Assembly (NCBI RefSeq): GCF_032056465.1 | Contig: NZ_DAMBCL010000001.1 | DNA: 64,000 nt | DNA from: Mobilicoccus sp032056465 | GTDB taxonomy: Bacteria > Actinomycetota > Actinomycetes > Actinomycetales > Dermatophilaceae | Reading direction: 5' to 3' (one strand) | In this document: one piece after another, positions 44,811 to 54,200 of the stretch | How the letters are laid out: every line of letters begins with the position of its first letter | Numbering within the stretch: the stretch's first letter is position 1 | Position numbers and translations under genes: made by a program | The notes under the pieces: generated by a model | Database searches by the model: none | What the model was told of the DNA's origin: nothing | Seen by the model: only the letters and a program-made list of their open reading frames with translations

Positions 44811-44842
44811 ACGGACCCCTTGTCGGCGGGGGCGGGGTCCGT
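44811..44842. terminator. Terminator-like hairpin
   Basis: ACGGACCCC - 14 nt - GGGGTCCGT downstream of the ParA-like gene. It ends just before the -10-like box of the next gene. Confidence 0.5.
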
Positions 44843-44843
44843 G

Positions 44844-44849
44844 TAGGAA
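44844..44849 (+). promoter_or_regulatory. Possible -10 element of a leaderless transcript (hydrolase)
   Basis: TAGGAA, 6 nt, then ATG 44856; last base departs from TANNNT. Confidence 0.4.
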
Positions 44850-44855
44850 CGAGAC

Positions 44856-45806
44856 ATGACGGACGCGGAGCACGCCCTCACCCGTTACACGACGTTCGAC
44901 GTGCCGGTCGACGGAGGTGACCTGCGCGTCGGCCGCTGGGACCCCGAGACCACCGCCCGCGACGGCGCGCCGGTCGTCGTCGCGATCCACGGCATCACGG
45001 CCCACCATCTCTCCTGGCCGTTCGTCGCGAGGGATCTGGACTGCGGAGAGGTCGCCACGCTGGTCGCCCCCGACCTCCGGGGCCGTGGGCGCTCGCGTGA
45101 CCTGCCGCCCGACGTGGGGCTCGCCGCCCACGCCGACGACGTCGCGGCCCTCATCCGTCATCTGGACCTCGCCGACGGCACTCCGGTCATCGTGCTCGGG
45201 CACTCGATGGGCGGATTCGTCGGCCTCGTCCTCGCCCACCGGCACCCCGATCTCGTCGATGCCCTCGTGCTCATCGACGGCGGCCTGCCGTTCCCGCCGG
45301 CCGACCAGGAGTCGACCGCCGCGGGGCTGGAACTCATCAAGCAGCGCCTGCAGACCTCGTTCCCCTCCGCCGAGGCCTACGTCGAGGTGTTTCGGGCACA
45401 CCCCGCGTTCGCGCACGACTGGAGCGAGGTCGCCGAGGAGTACGCCCGCTACGACGCCCTGGAGGAGGAGTCGGGGTACCGGTCGAGCGCGGTGCTCGAC
45501 GCCGTCGTCGTCGATCAGGGTGACGTCATGGGCGGCGCAGACCACGCGGCCGCGGCCTCGGCGTTGGGGGCGGGCGAGATCGACGTCCCCACCGTCTTCA
45601 TGCGCGCGCCGCGGGGGTTCGTCGACGACCCGCCCGGGCTCTACGCCCCCGATACCGTGGCCGGGTTCGCCGCGACCTATCCCTCTGTCGACGTGCAGGA
45701 GGTCGACCGCGTGAACCACTACACCATCGTGATGGGGGAGACCGGCGCGCGCGTCGTCGCCGACACGGTGCGCGACCTCGCGGCCCGCCTCCGCCTCGCC
45801 CACTGA
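44856..45806 (+). CDS. Alpha/beta hydrolase
   Basis: 316 aa. Oxyanion region VAIHGITAHHLSW, nucleophile elbow LGHSMGGFVGLVLA (Ser ~117), an acidic residue after the VPTVFMRAPRGFVDD strand and a late VNHYTIVMG His. Typical of alpha/beta-hydrolase fold esterases or C-C hydrolases. The substrate is unknown. No co-transcribed partner. Confidence 0.87.
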   Translation: MTDAEHALTRYTTFDVPVDGGDLRVGRWDPETTARDGAPVVVAIHGITAHHLSWPFVARDLDCGEVATLVAPDLRGRGRSRDLPPDVGLAAHADDVAALIRHLDLADGTPVIVLGHSMGGFVGLVLAHRHPDLVDALVLIDGGLPFPPADQESTAAGLELIKQRLQTSFPSAEAYVEVFRAHPAFAHDWSEVAEEYARYDALEEESGYRSSAVLDAVVVDQGDVMGGADHAAAASALGAGEIDVPTVFMRAPRGFVDDPPGLYAPDTVAGFAATYPSVDVQEVDRVNHYTIVMGETGARVVADTVRDLAARLRLAH

Positions 45807-45888
45807 GGGCCACCCCGGCCGCGCGCGTCCCCACCGCACGTCACCGGGGAGGCGCGTCCGGGGTCGGCGTCGTCGACGTCCGGGCCCG

Positions 45889-46929
45889 CTACTTCGCGGC
45901 CCAGTTCTCGAGCTGGGTGAGGTAGGCCTGGCGCGCCTGGGGATTCTGGACGAGGGAGCAACGGCAGTAGTCCTCGCGCTCGTCGAAGTAGGTGTCGAAC
46001 GCCATGATGTCGGCGTTCTCGTTCATCCACCCCATGACCCGGTTGATGAACTCGGGGTTGTCACCGCCGGAGTCGGGCGAGCCGGCGATGACCCCCCACT
46101 CCGGCACGGCGAACATCTTGCCGCGGGAGCGGGCGAAGTCGCCCCAGAAGTCCCACCCCCCGGGCTGGGTGCGGTGCTTGTGCCAGGCGCGCTCGTCGTC
46201 GTAGGGCGGGCTCCAGTCGTAGGCGTCGATGCCGATGATGTCGACGACGTCGTCGCCCGGGTAGGCCTTGGTCGCGTCGGCGAGCGAGTTGCCCTTGCCC
46301 TCGTTCGGATTGAACACGATGCGCAGCTGGGGGCCGCCCTTCTTCAGGGCGGTCGAGGCGTGCCGGAACGCCGTCTTGTACTGCTCGACGTTGTCCTCGG
46401 TGACGCGCCAGGGCCAGTTCTCGATGTTCATCTCCCAGCCCGGACGCACGTACGCGGTGGGGTACTTCGACGCGATGAGCCGCCCCATCTGCTCCCACTT
46501 GGCGTCGTCCGCGCCGCTCGCGGCCCGCTCCATCGACCCGTCCTCGGGGAACAGCGGGAGGGCGACGTTGAGGGTGCCGCGATAGCCCGGCGGGATCGTG
46601 TTGTCGGTGAGCCACCACGAGTCGAGGAGGTCCTTCCACGTGTCCCTCGTGGGGGCGATCCCGATGACGTCGACAGGACGCCCGCGCAGGTGTGCGAACT
46701 CCTGCGTCAGGTGTGCCTCGTTGTGGAAGACCCCGCTGTCCCAGGCCAGGCCGCTCTGGGTGCCACGCTTCGGAGTGCCGGGCGGCGGGGTGAACGGGGC
46801 GCGACTCGTCTGGGTCGCCTGAGGCCCCGAGGGCGCCGGTGTGCTGTCCTCGTCGTCGGCGCAGCCCGCGAGCAGCAGCATCGCGGCGGCCGCACACGCG
46901 GCGATCGCCCTGGTGGCACGAATGCCCAT
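45889..46929 (-). CDS. GH26-like glycoside hydrolase lipoprotein
   Basis: 346 aa. Lipoprotein signal MLLLAGC (lipid Cys at 23) followed by a short Thr/Pro linker. GH26-like (beta/alpha)8 domain: YVRPGWEMN with the presumed acid/base E166, YPGDDVVDIIGIDAYDW, and AVPEWGV with the presumed nucleophile E277. GH26 enzymes cut beta-mannan, mixed-linkage beta-glucan or beta-1,3-xylan; substrate not predictable. It is closely related to the protein at 55.8 kb and to the degenerate domain at 38.3 kb. Confidence 0.85.
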   Translation of the reverse strand: MGIRATRAIAACAAAAMLLLAGCADDEDSTPAPSGPQATQTSRAPFTPPPGTPKRGTQSGLAWDSGVFHNEAHLTQEFAHLRGRPVDVIGIAPTRDTWKDLLDSWWLTDNTIPPGYRGTLNVALPLFPEDGSMERAASGADDAKWEQMGRLIASKYPTAYVRPGWEMNIENWPWRVTEDNVEQYKTAFRHASTALKKGGPQLRIVFNPNEGKGNSLADATKAYPGDDVVDIIGIDAYDWSPPYDDERAWHKHRTQPGGWDFWGDFARSRGKMFAVPEWGVIAGSPDSGGDNPEFINRVMGWMNENADIMAFDTYFDEREDYCRCSLVQNPQARQAYLTQLENWAAK

Positions 46930-47268
46930 CGGTTCCCCCCTGTGACTGTCACGCAGCGTCATGGTAGAGGACGGAGGCGTTGCGAGGGGTATCCACAGGC
47001 ATCCGCGGGCACGCCCGAGCCCGGGGGCGGAGGTCACGAGTCGGCATCGGTCGATCAAACTTCCTCAGTATCCGTAACGGAGTGCCCGCCGTCACCGATC
47101 ACACGGTCGACACACCCGGGGTGGAGAGCCGCACCGGGGGCGGGCTTCGGCCCGTCCCCGTCGTTGCGAGGCGCGCGGAGAAGCGCGAGCGGCCCGGCGT
47201 CCAGGTGGACGCCGGGCCGGTTCGTGTCCGGGCCCGGGTTCGGCCCGCCGGAGGGGCGTCGGCCCCCT
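46930..47268. other. Intergenic region
   Basis: 339 nt between two minus-strand genes. Contains one terminator hairpin (47190-47219); the rest should hold the promoter of the GH26-like lipoprotein gene. No riboswitch was recognised. Confidence 0.5.
47190..47219 (-). terminator. Terminator hairpin
   Basis: CGGCCCGGCGTCCA - GG - TGGACGCCGGGCCG, a perfect 14-bp stem 50 nt past the end of the minus-strand gene at 47269. Confidence 0.75.
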
Positions 47269-47676
47269 TCAGGGGCAGACGACGACGTCGACATGCTCGG
47301 CCGCCGGGGTGCGGGCGATCCGTTCGGCGAGGGCCCGGCGCGCGGTGTCGTCGACGACGAGCAGCACCGCTCGCGCCGCAGGACGCTCGTGGCGCAGCAG
47401 GGCCAGCGTGAACACGGCCTGTGTGAGGCGCACGAGGTCGAGGTGGCCGGGCGTGCTCGCGGTGGGGACCGCCTTGACGAGCACGCTCCCGCCCTCGTCC
47501 GCGCCGTCGACCATGACCCGCGCACCGCTGTCGAGCGTCACCGACGTGGGCGCCAGCGAGATCCCCATCGCCACCGCGTACCGGTGCACCATGCTGCGCG
47601 GGGCCCGGGAGGCGCGCTGCGGGTCGGCGGCGGGGTCGACGGACGTGTCGGGGGCGAGGAGCAGCGGCGAGGGCAC
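47269..47676 (-). CDS. Uncharacterised 135-aa protein
   Basis: GTG start with gagga upstream. Predicted alternating strands and helices: ALAPTSVTLD-like strand, GARVMVDGADEGGSVLVKAVP, LDLVRLTQAVFTLALLRHE and AVLLVVDDTARRALAERIA. The strand-helix-strand order with acidic residues vaguely recalls a restriction-endonuclease-like fold, but no motif is decisive. Monocistronic by context. Confidence 0.55.
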   Translation of the reverse strand: MPSPLLLAPDTSVDPAADPQRASRAPRSMVHRYAVAMGISLAPTSVTLDSGARVMVDGADEGGSVLVKAVPTASTPGHLDLVRLTQAVFTLALLRHERPAARAVLLVVDDTARRALAERIARTPAAEHVDVVVCP

Positions 47677-47968
47677 GGGGCTCAGTCCTCTCGGGTGACG
47701 GCTGGTCGTGTGCGGTGGATCCGGTCGGAACGGTGTCGACGGGCGGCGTGCAGGGCCGGCGTCGTCGTCTCATCGGCAGGTGGCCGCCGCATCCGAGGGT
47801 GAACGCGGTGTCGCGTCGTTCCGCGCTGGGCGAATCCCGGTCGGCGCGTGCGGCTCTGCGGCGAGAGCGCCGGCCGGTCTGGGAGGCGCCGTCAGGACCC
47901 GCCGGGGAAGGCCTCGGCCTGCGTTTCGAGGGGGGAAGCAGCGGGTGTGGGGGTGTGGTCCGCCGAGC

Positions 47969-48880
47969 TCAGAGGCCGACGACCGTTCGGGCCCGGCGGC
48001 GGTGGGCCGTGCGATCGTACGGGCGGAACCCACGAGGGAGCAGCGCCGCCGTGCGGTCGACGAGGGCGGCGGCGAGGCGCAGCAGCTCGAGCTCGGCAGC
48101 GGGAGCGGGCACGGCGCGCAACTCCTCCGCCAACTCCGGCAGCAACACCTCGGCGTACCGTCGCGCGGTCGGGCTGAGGTCGGCCGCGACCCGCAACGTC
48201 GCGAGGTCCTCGACGAAGGCGGCGAGGTCGTCGCGGGCGATGTGGGTACCGAGGAACGACGGCGCGCCGGCCGGGGCCGGGTCGAGCAACACCATGCCGC
48301 ACGACGACGGACTCCACGAGGCCGGGACGCGCCCGGTGAGCAGGAGCACGGACTCGGCGATGGCCGCACCCGGGGTGACGCCCGCGACGCCGCGCAGCGT
48401 CTCGGCGAGGGTGCGGGCGGTCGAGGGCGGGACCTGCACGGGGGGAAGGGCCGCCCGGGCCATCGCGAGTCGTCGGGCGAGGCGACGCACGTCGGCGACG
48501 TCGTAGCCGATCGAGCCGGCGGCCTCCCCGATGAGCTCGACGGGATCCCGGGACCACGACACGTCGGGCTCCGGGGTCGGTGGGAGGGCGGCGAGCACGT
48601 CGAGCAGCACGAGACGGCGGCGCTCGCACGGCAGAAGGACACCCGTGTCCCGGATCTGGTGCCGGACGCTCGTGAGGTGGGCGACGATGCGCCCGTCGGC
48701 GGCGCCGAGTCGTCGCAGTTTCTCCGTCATGAGGTGCGCGGGGGCGAGGCAGGCGTCACGCAGCAGGGCGTAGCGGTGGAGCCACGCGGCGAGCTCGAGT
48801 TCGCGATCGTCGAACGTCACCGGACCGACGGGGCGCGGGATGGAACGCCTCTCCGTGCGGTGGGAGTGTTCGATCGACAT
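47969..48880 (-). CDS. Uncharacterised 303-aa helical protein
   Basis: ATG 48880 with gaggtg upstream. Rich in Leu/Ala/Arg helices throughout (ELAAWLHRYALLRDACLAPAH, then VADVRRLARRLAMARAALPP, ELLRLAAALVDRTAALL), one weakly hydrophobic stretch AIAESVLLLTGRV. No family recognised. A GGAATTGA/TCAATTCC inverted repeat lies in its upstream region. The neighbour at 49055 has the same size and orientation, so both may act together. Confidence 0.6.
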   Translation of the reverse strand: MSIEHSHRTERRSIPRPVGPVTFDDRELELAAWLHRYALLRDACLAPAHLMTEKLRRLGAADGRIVAHLTSVRHQIRDTGVLLPCERRRLVLLDVLAALPPTPEPDVSWSRDPVELIGEAAGSIGYDVADVRRLARRLAMARAALPPVQVPPSTARTLAETLRGVAGVTPGAAIAESVLLLTGRVPASWSPSSCGMVLLDPAPAGAPSFLGTHIARDDLAAFVEDLATLRVAADLSPTARRYAEVLLPELAEELRAVPAPAAELELLRLAAALVDRTAALLPRGFRPYDRTAHRRRARTVVGL

Positions 48881-48947
48881 GGGACACCTCCGCCTGGGGC
48901 CGGGCGGCGGGCCCGGAGCTCTCCGACATCATCGGCCACCGAGGTCC

Positions 48948-48975
48948 GGAATTGAGTTCTGATTTGGTCAATTCC
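48948..48975 (-). promoter_or_regulatory. Inverted repeat in an AT-rich upstream region
   Basis: GGAATTGA - 12 nt - TCAATTCC, perfect 8-bp arms, ~70 nt upstream of the 303-aa gene start. Possible operator; the right arm also forms a TTGACC -35-like hexamer on the minus strand. Confidence 0.4.
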
Positions 48976-49054
48976 TCGGGCGGGTCTCGGGGCAATCCCG
49001 TTGAACCAGAACGCGATAGAGCGACCCACGGCTCAGCGGCACGGCGGCTCCGGC

Positions 49055-49933
49055 TCAGCTGCGGAGGTGCACGACGACACCGCGACCCAGGTTGGGCGGG
49101 CGGTGCCATCGGGTGAGGGCCTCCCCGGCGACACGGAGGGCGTGAACCTCGTGCCTCCCGCCGAGGAGGCCGAGCGTCGTGGCGGCGGGGACGTCGACGG
49201 CCAGGTCCCGGATCAACGCCCGCAGCGCCGCGTCGTCGAGGAGCCGATCCCGCAGCACCGCGGCGGGTGACCCGGGCAGGCCACCGGCTCGCAGCGCCTC
49301 GAGCACGGCCCGGGCCCGTTCGTGACGGGCGGCGTCCGGGGGCAGCGTCGGCCCGGTCCCGGAGACCGTGAGTCGGAGGTGGGCGCGCAACGCGAGGCGG
49401 GGCAGCTCGGGGGTGACGTCCTCGACCGCGGCATGGAGCAACCGGCGCGACGTGCCCTCCTGGGGAGGCGCGCCGCCGTCGTCGGCGTGGAGCCAGTCGT
49501 CGAGGTCGAGCATGCCCGTCGCGGCGACGACGCGGGTGGCGCGCTCGCGCAGGGCATGACGGCCGAGAGCGGCCAGGCGATCGACGGCGTCCTCGGCGGC
49601 GAGCTCGGTGCGTTGCACGGCGGTGAGCCGGATGCCTGTCGCGTCCTGCCAGGCCGTGACGACGTCGATCGCCGTCGGAGGGGTGGGGAGGACCGAGCCG
49701 GCACGCAGCCGCATCCACAGCATGTCGAGGTCGGTGATCGGGTCGGACGAGGAGGCGGTGCGCCGATCTCCGAGGAGCGTGGCGACCTGGTGACGCACGT
49801 CGGCGGGGCCGCGGTGGAGGTCACGGCACAGACGGGTCGGCGGGAGGCCCGCCTGCAGGCCGGTGACGAGGCGCCGCTGATCGAGGGACGACCACGGTCG
49901 TCGCGCACCGATCTCCCGCTCGTTCACCAGCAC
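49055..49933 (-). CDS. Uncharacterised 292-aa protein with Myb/SANT-like N-terminus
   Basis: Residues ~12-55, PWSSLDQRRLVTGLQAGL then LCRDLHRGPADVRHQVATLLG, resemble a Myb/SANT-like trihelix (W-S-x-x-D ... L..GL..G ... L.R....R). The remainder is helical, and the last 50 residues are beta (TTLGLLGGRHEVHALRVAG, GVVVHLRS). No known family was recognised. GTG start at 49933; an internal GTG at 49927 is also possible. Confidence 0.58.
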   Translation of the reverse strand: MLVNEREIGARRPWSSLDQRRLVTGLQAGLPPTRLCRDLHRGPADVRHQVATLLGDRRTASSSDPITDLDMLWMRLRAGSVLPTPPTAIDVVTAWQDATGIRLTAVQRTELAAEDAVDRLAALGRHALRERATRVVAATGMLDLDDWLHADDGGAPPQEGTSRRLLHAAVEDVTPELPRLALRAHLRLTVSGTGPTLPPDAARHERARAVLEALRAGGLPGSPAAVLRDRLLDDAALRALIRDLAVDVPAATTLGLLGGRHEVHALRVAGEALTRWHRPPNLGRGVVVHLRS

Positions 49934-50081
49934 GCCTCACCGCCTGTTCGACGGGCGAGCCATCCCGCCCCGCTCGTCCCGCCCGCGGGCCGCAACCTAC
50001 CCGCGCATCCTGCGCGCCACCACTGGCCGTGGGGCATCCGGAGCGGCACAGTGGTGTCCCCACATCCCCGCAGGAGGAGCC

Positions 50082-50735
50082 ATGACCCCGACCCGTCGTC
50101 TCATCACGATCGCCTTCGCCGTGGCCCTCGTCCCCCCGCTCGGGGCTTGCGGGGAGGGCGGATTCGGGGACTTCATCAGCGGCAGCGGCTCAGCGAACAC
50201 GGCGTCGCCGACCCCCACGGCGGGGTCGCCCTCGACGGGGGAGGCCCTCGGTACGCCGAGCCCCGCCACGCCGAGCGGCTCCGGGGCCGAGACGGGGATG
50301 TCGCCGAGCCCGGACGAACCGACGGTCGAGCCGTCGATGTCACCGGGATCGGTCTCGCCCGGATCGACGGCGACGGGCTCGCCCACCTCGACCGGGTCGG
50401 TGGCGCCGACGACCGCGGCCCCCACCGGTTCGCAGGGCGGTGCCGTCCAGGTGGACGGCCGCACCATCCAGGGTGTACCCGACGGCCTCGCGTTCCCCTC
50501 CGGATCCAAGGTGGAGGGCACGAACGCCTTCGAAGGGGGTGGCGGCTCGGTCGTGCTGTCCGCTCCCGCCGAGGACACGGTGTTCGCCTACTATCGGTCC
50601 ACGCTGCCGGGCGCGGGCTATCGGGTCGTCAGCGACACCGACGGGCTCCTCGCCTTCACCGGCCAGGGTTTCCGGGGCACGGTCGTCGGCACCGGCACGG
50701 GCGCGGTCCTCACGTGGTCGCCGGCGAAGGACTGA
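50082..50735 (+). CDS. Secreted lipoprotein
   Basis: 217 aa. Signal ITIAFAVALVPPLGAC with the lipidated Cys at ~23; residues 30-115 are a Ser/Pro/Thr/Gly-rich linker; the C-terminal ~90 residues form a small domain: VQVDGRTIQGVPDGLAFPSGSKVEG, TVFAYYRSTLPGAGYRVVS and FRGTVVGTGTGAVLTW, a pattern common in actinobacterial surface lipoproteins of unknown role. Excellent aGGAGGAgcc Shine-Dalgarno. Confidence 0.8.
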   Translation: MTPTRRLITIAFAVALVPPLGACGEGGFGDFISGSGSANTASPTPTAGSPSTGEALGTPSPATPSGSGAETGMSPSPDEPTVEPSMSPGSVSPGSTATGSPTSTGSVAPTTAAPTGSQGGAVQVDGRTIQGVPDGLAFPSGSKVEGTNAFEGGGGSVVLSAPAEDTVFAYYRSTLPGAGYRVVSDTDGLLAFTGQGFRGTVVGTGTGAVLTWSPAKD

Positions 50736-51270
50736 ACCCGTCTCACCTGCGACTTCGGCGGCCGTGCAACGAGGCCCGCGGCTTGCATTCCAGGCCGGTG
50801 GCCCGGACTTGATCAGCCGTCCAGGACGGGCGTAAAACTGTCGACGTGGCCAGCTCCGGCGGGTCGCGGGATCCGGCCCCTCTCGGAGCTCGCCACCGCT
50901 GCGGCGTGGTCTGCGGCGGATCCCTCGGGGCACGTCGCCGTCATGGGCGGCCTCTCGTCGGTGGTGACACCACACCCCGCCGGGCGTGGATCATGACGAC
51001 TCGGGACGGTCCTCCGGCGTCGCCGGGCGGGGACGCCGGAAGGCCCCCCGCTCCGTCCGATGAAGGGGTGGGGACCTCTCCATCATCGTGGGGAACGTGG
51101 TGCCGTGGCGGGCGCCCGGGGCGTCGAGGTGGGGATCGAGACGCGCCGGCGGCAGGGCGTCACGCCGGTGGGGACCGACGTGACGAGTTCTCCGGAGGGC
51201 ACACGCTCTCACCGCGCAGGGATGATCGGGGGCGGCGATGGGGATCGCCGCCCCCGACTCCGTGCGGAGT
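50736..51270. other. Intergenic region
   Basis: 535 nt between convergent genes. Apart from the terminator at its right end, nothing was recognised; open frames on both strands have shadow-like composition and no start context. Confidence 0.5.
51226..51257. terminator. Terminator hairpin
   Basis: TCGGGGGCGGCGAT - GGGG - ATCGCCGCCCCCGA, a perfect 14-bp stem 13 nt past the end of the flavoprotein gene. Confidence 0.85.
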
Positions 51271-54200
51271 TCAGCCCAGGGCGCGTCGCAGGACCTCGGC
51301 GAGGTGGAGACCGGAACGGTCGGTGCCCTGCTCGATCTGGGTGCGGCAGGAGAAGCCGTCGGCGAGAACGAGGTCGTCACCGCCGCAGCAGTTCACCTTG
51401 GGGAAGAGCTCCCGCTCGCCGCAGGCCGTCGACACCTCGTAGTGGCCCGGTTCGAAGCCGAAGTTGCCGGCGAGTCCGCAACACCCGCCACCGACCTCGT
51501 CGACGTCGACCCCGAGCCGTCGTAGGACCACCCGATCGGGTTCGTAGCTGCCCTTCGCCTTGAGGTGGCAGTGCACCTGCGCGACCGCAGCGGCGTCGAG
51601 CGTGCCGAACGGCCAGGTGGGGGTACGGCCGGCCCCGTGCGCCACCTGGGCATCGGCATCCTTCCCGGCCTGCGCCGCCGCCGGGTCGCTCTCGGCGTGC
51701 GGTGCCACGACCTGCGCGAGCGTGACGACGAGCTCGGCCAGACGATGCGCCCGCGGGTCGTCGGGGAGGAGTTCGTGGGCCTCGGTGAGCATCACCGTGC
51801 ACGACGGCTCGAGCCCGACGACGCGGTGTCCGGCCTCGAGGTGGGGTTCGAGGACACGGAGGGTTCGCCGCAGGACCGCCTTCGTGACGTCGAGCTGCCC
51901 CGTCGAATGCCAGGTGAGCCCGCAGCACACCCGGCCCTCCGGCACGACGACGTCGTACCCGAGGGCCTCGAGGACCTCGACCGCGGCGATGCCGACGTGG
52001 GGGGACAGGTGGTTGGTGAACGTGTCCGGCCAGAGGACGAGGGTCTCGGCGGCGTCCGTCGTGCCCGGCGAATCCACCGTGCCGGCCGCGGCCGTGCTTC
52101 GAGACGGTCCGTCGACGAGCGGCGCGGCGCCCGCGACGCCCGTGGCCGTGACCGCGGGGTCGGCGCGGCCCTGACCCGTGTCGTCGGCGTCGGGCATGTC
52201 GGCTGTCGGTTCCGTGGCCGCGGGGGTCTCGCTCCTCCGGGGGTGGAGGTCCTGCCCGGCTCTCGAGACGGCGGGGGTGGGGTCGTCGACGGCCGTGCTC
52301 GCATCGGCGGGAGTGGTGAGATCGACCGAGGCGGTGGGATCGACCGACCCCCGAGTGAGCATGGCGGACGCGTCGGCGGGCGCTCCGGTCGGGGTGCGCT
52401 GCGGGCCGCTGTCGACGCGGTGCTCGTCGTCACCGGTCCCGTTCGTGAGGTCCGCTGACGTGGGCGACTCCCCGGGGCGGAGTGGCGCCACGCGGCGGGC
52501 CCGTTCGGCGAACCATGACGTGAACGAGAGGTGTTCGGCGAAGGAGATCATGCGCCGCCGCGACTCGACGCCGGCGGCCCTCATGACGGCGACCTCGATC
52601 GGCCGCACGCTCATGACCCGGTTGATGGCGCGGCCCAGACCGAGCGTGGTGACGGCGGTGGCGGCGAGCGGCAGCCACCCCATCGAGTAATGCGCGAACG
52701 GGCGCAGCCGACCTCGGTAGTGGTGGTGGAGGAACTCCGCCTTGTACGTCGCCATGTCGACGTTGACCGGGCACTCCGTCGCGCAGGCCTTGCAGGACAG
52801 ACACAGATCGAGCGCGTCGCGGACGGCCTCGCTGCGCCATCCGTCCTCGAGGAACTCTCCGCGCAGCATCTCCGCGAGGACCCGGGACCGGCCACGCGTC
52901 GTCGCCACCTCGTCGCGGGTGGCCTGGTAGCTCGGGCACATCGCGCCGGCGTCCGAGCGGCAGGCCCCGACGCCGACGCACCGGTTGACGGCCGAGGCGA
53001 TGTCGCCGCCGTCGCGGGTGAGCGCATGCACCGGAATGACGAGGTTGGTGCGGATGCCCGGCCCGGGACGCACGTCGGCGTCGATGGGCTCCGGGTCGAC
53101 GAGCACGCCGGGGTTGAGGACGTTCTCGGGGTCGAAGATCGCCTTGAACCGGGCGAACAGCGCGAGCATCTGCGGGGAGTACATGCGTGAGAGCAGTTCG
53201 GAGCGCGCCCGTCCGTCGCCGTGCTCCCCGGAGACCGACCCGCCGTGGCGCGCCACGAGGTCGGCGGCCGCCTCGATGAACTCGCGGTACCCCGCCATGC
53301 CCTCGGGGGTGCCGAGCTCGAAGTCGATGCGAACGTGGATGCACCCCTCGCCGAAGTGACCGAACGGGATGCCCGCGAGACCCTGGCGCGCCATGAGGGC
53401 GTAGAGCTCGCGCAGGTACTCGGCGAGGTGTTCGGCGGGGACGGCGGAGTCCTCCCAGCCGGGCCACGCCTCGCCGCCGTCGGCACGGCGGGTGGCGATG
53501 CCGGCGGCGGCCTCGCGGATACCCCACAGGGTTCGGCTCTCGGTGCGGTCGTCGACGACGCGGACGCTCTCGGTGCCCTGCACGTCGGCCGTGGCGACGA
53601 GCTCCCGCGCGCGCGCCTGCGCCTCCTCAATGGTGTCGCCGCCCACCTCGCAGTACAGCCACGCGGCACCCCTCGGAAGGGTCGATCCCGCGTTCTGCTG
53701 ACCGGGGCGAGTGCGCAGCGCCGCGATGAGGTCGCCGCCCATCCCCTCGATCGTCGTGACCCCGGGCAGACGCAGGCGGGACGCGTCCGCCGCGGCGAGG
53801 AACACGTCCTCATACCCGAGAACGACGAGGACGGTGGCCGCCGGTGGTGCGACCAACGACACCGTGAGCTGCGTGAACACCCCGCACGTGCCCTCAGTTC
53901 CCGCGAGCGCCTTCGCGACGTCGAAGCCGTGCTCCGGCAGGAGGTAGTGCAGACCGTAGCCCGACACCTGGCGGGGGAACCGGCCGAGCTCGGCGCGGAT
54001 GAGGTCCTCGTTCTGCGCGACGAGCGCGCGCAGGTCGGCCTCGATGCGAGGGTCGCTGCACCCGCCTCGCGTCGCCTCGACCTCACGGCCGTCGGCGAGC
54101 ACCATGCGGACCGCGACGAGGTTCTCCGCCGAGGTGCCCCACGCGACGGAATGCGACCCGCACGCGTTGTTCGCGACCATGCCGCCGATTGTGCAGCGGG

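Noticed and set aside
50846..51442. 198-aa plus-strand frame after the lipoprotein gene
   Set aside because: Composition of a GC-rich chance frame; its end runs antisense into the flavoprotein gene.
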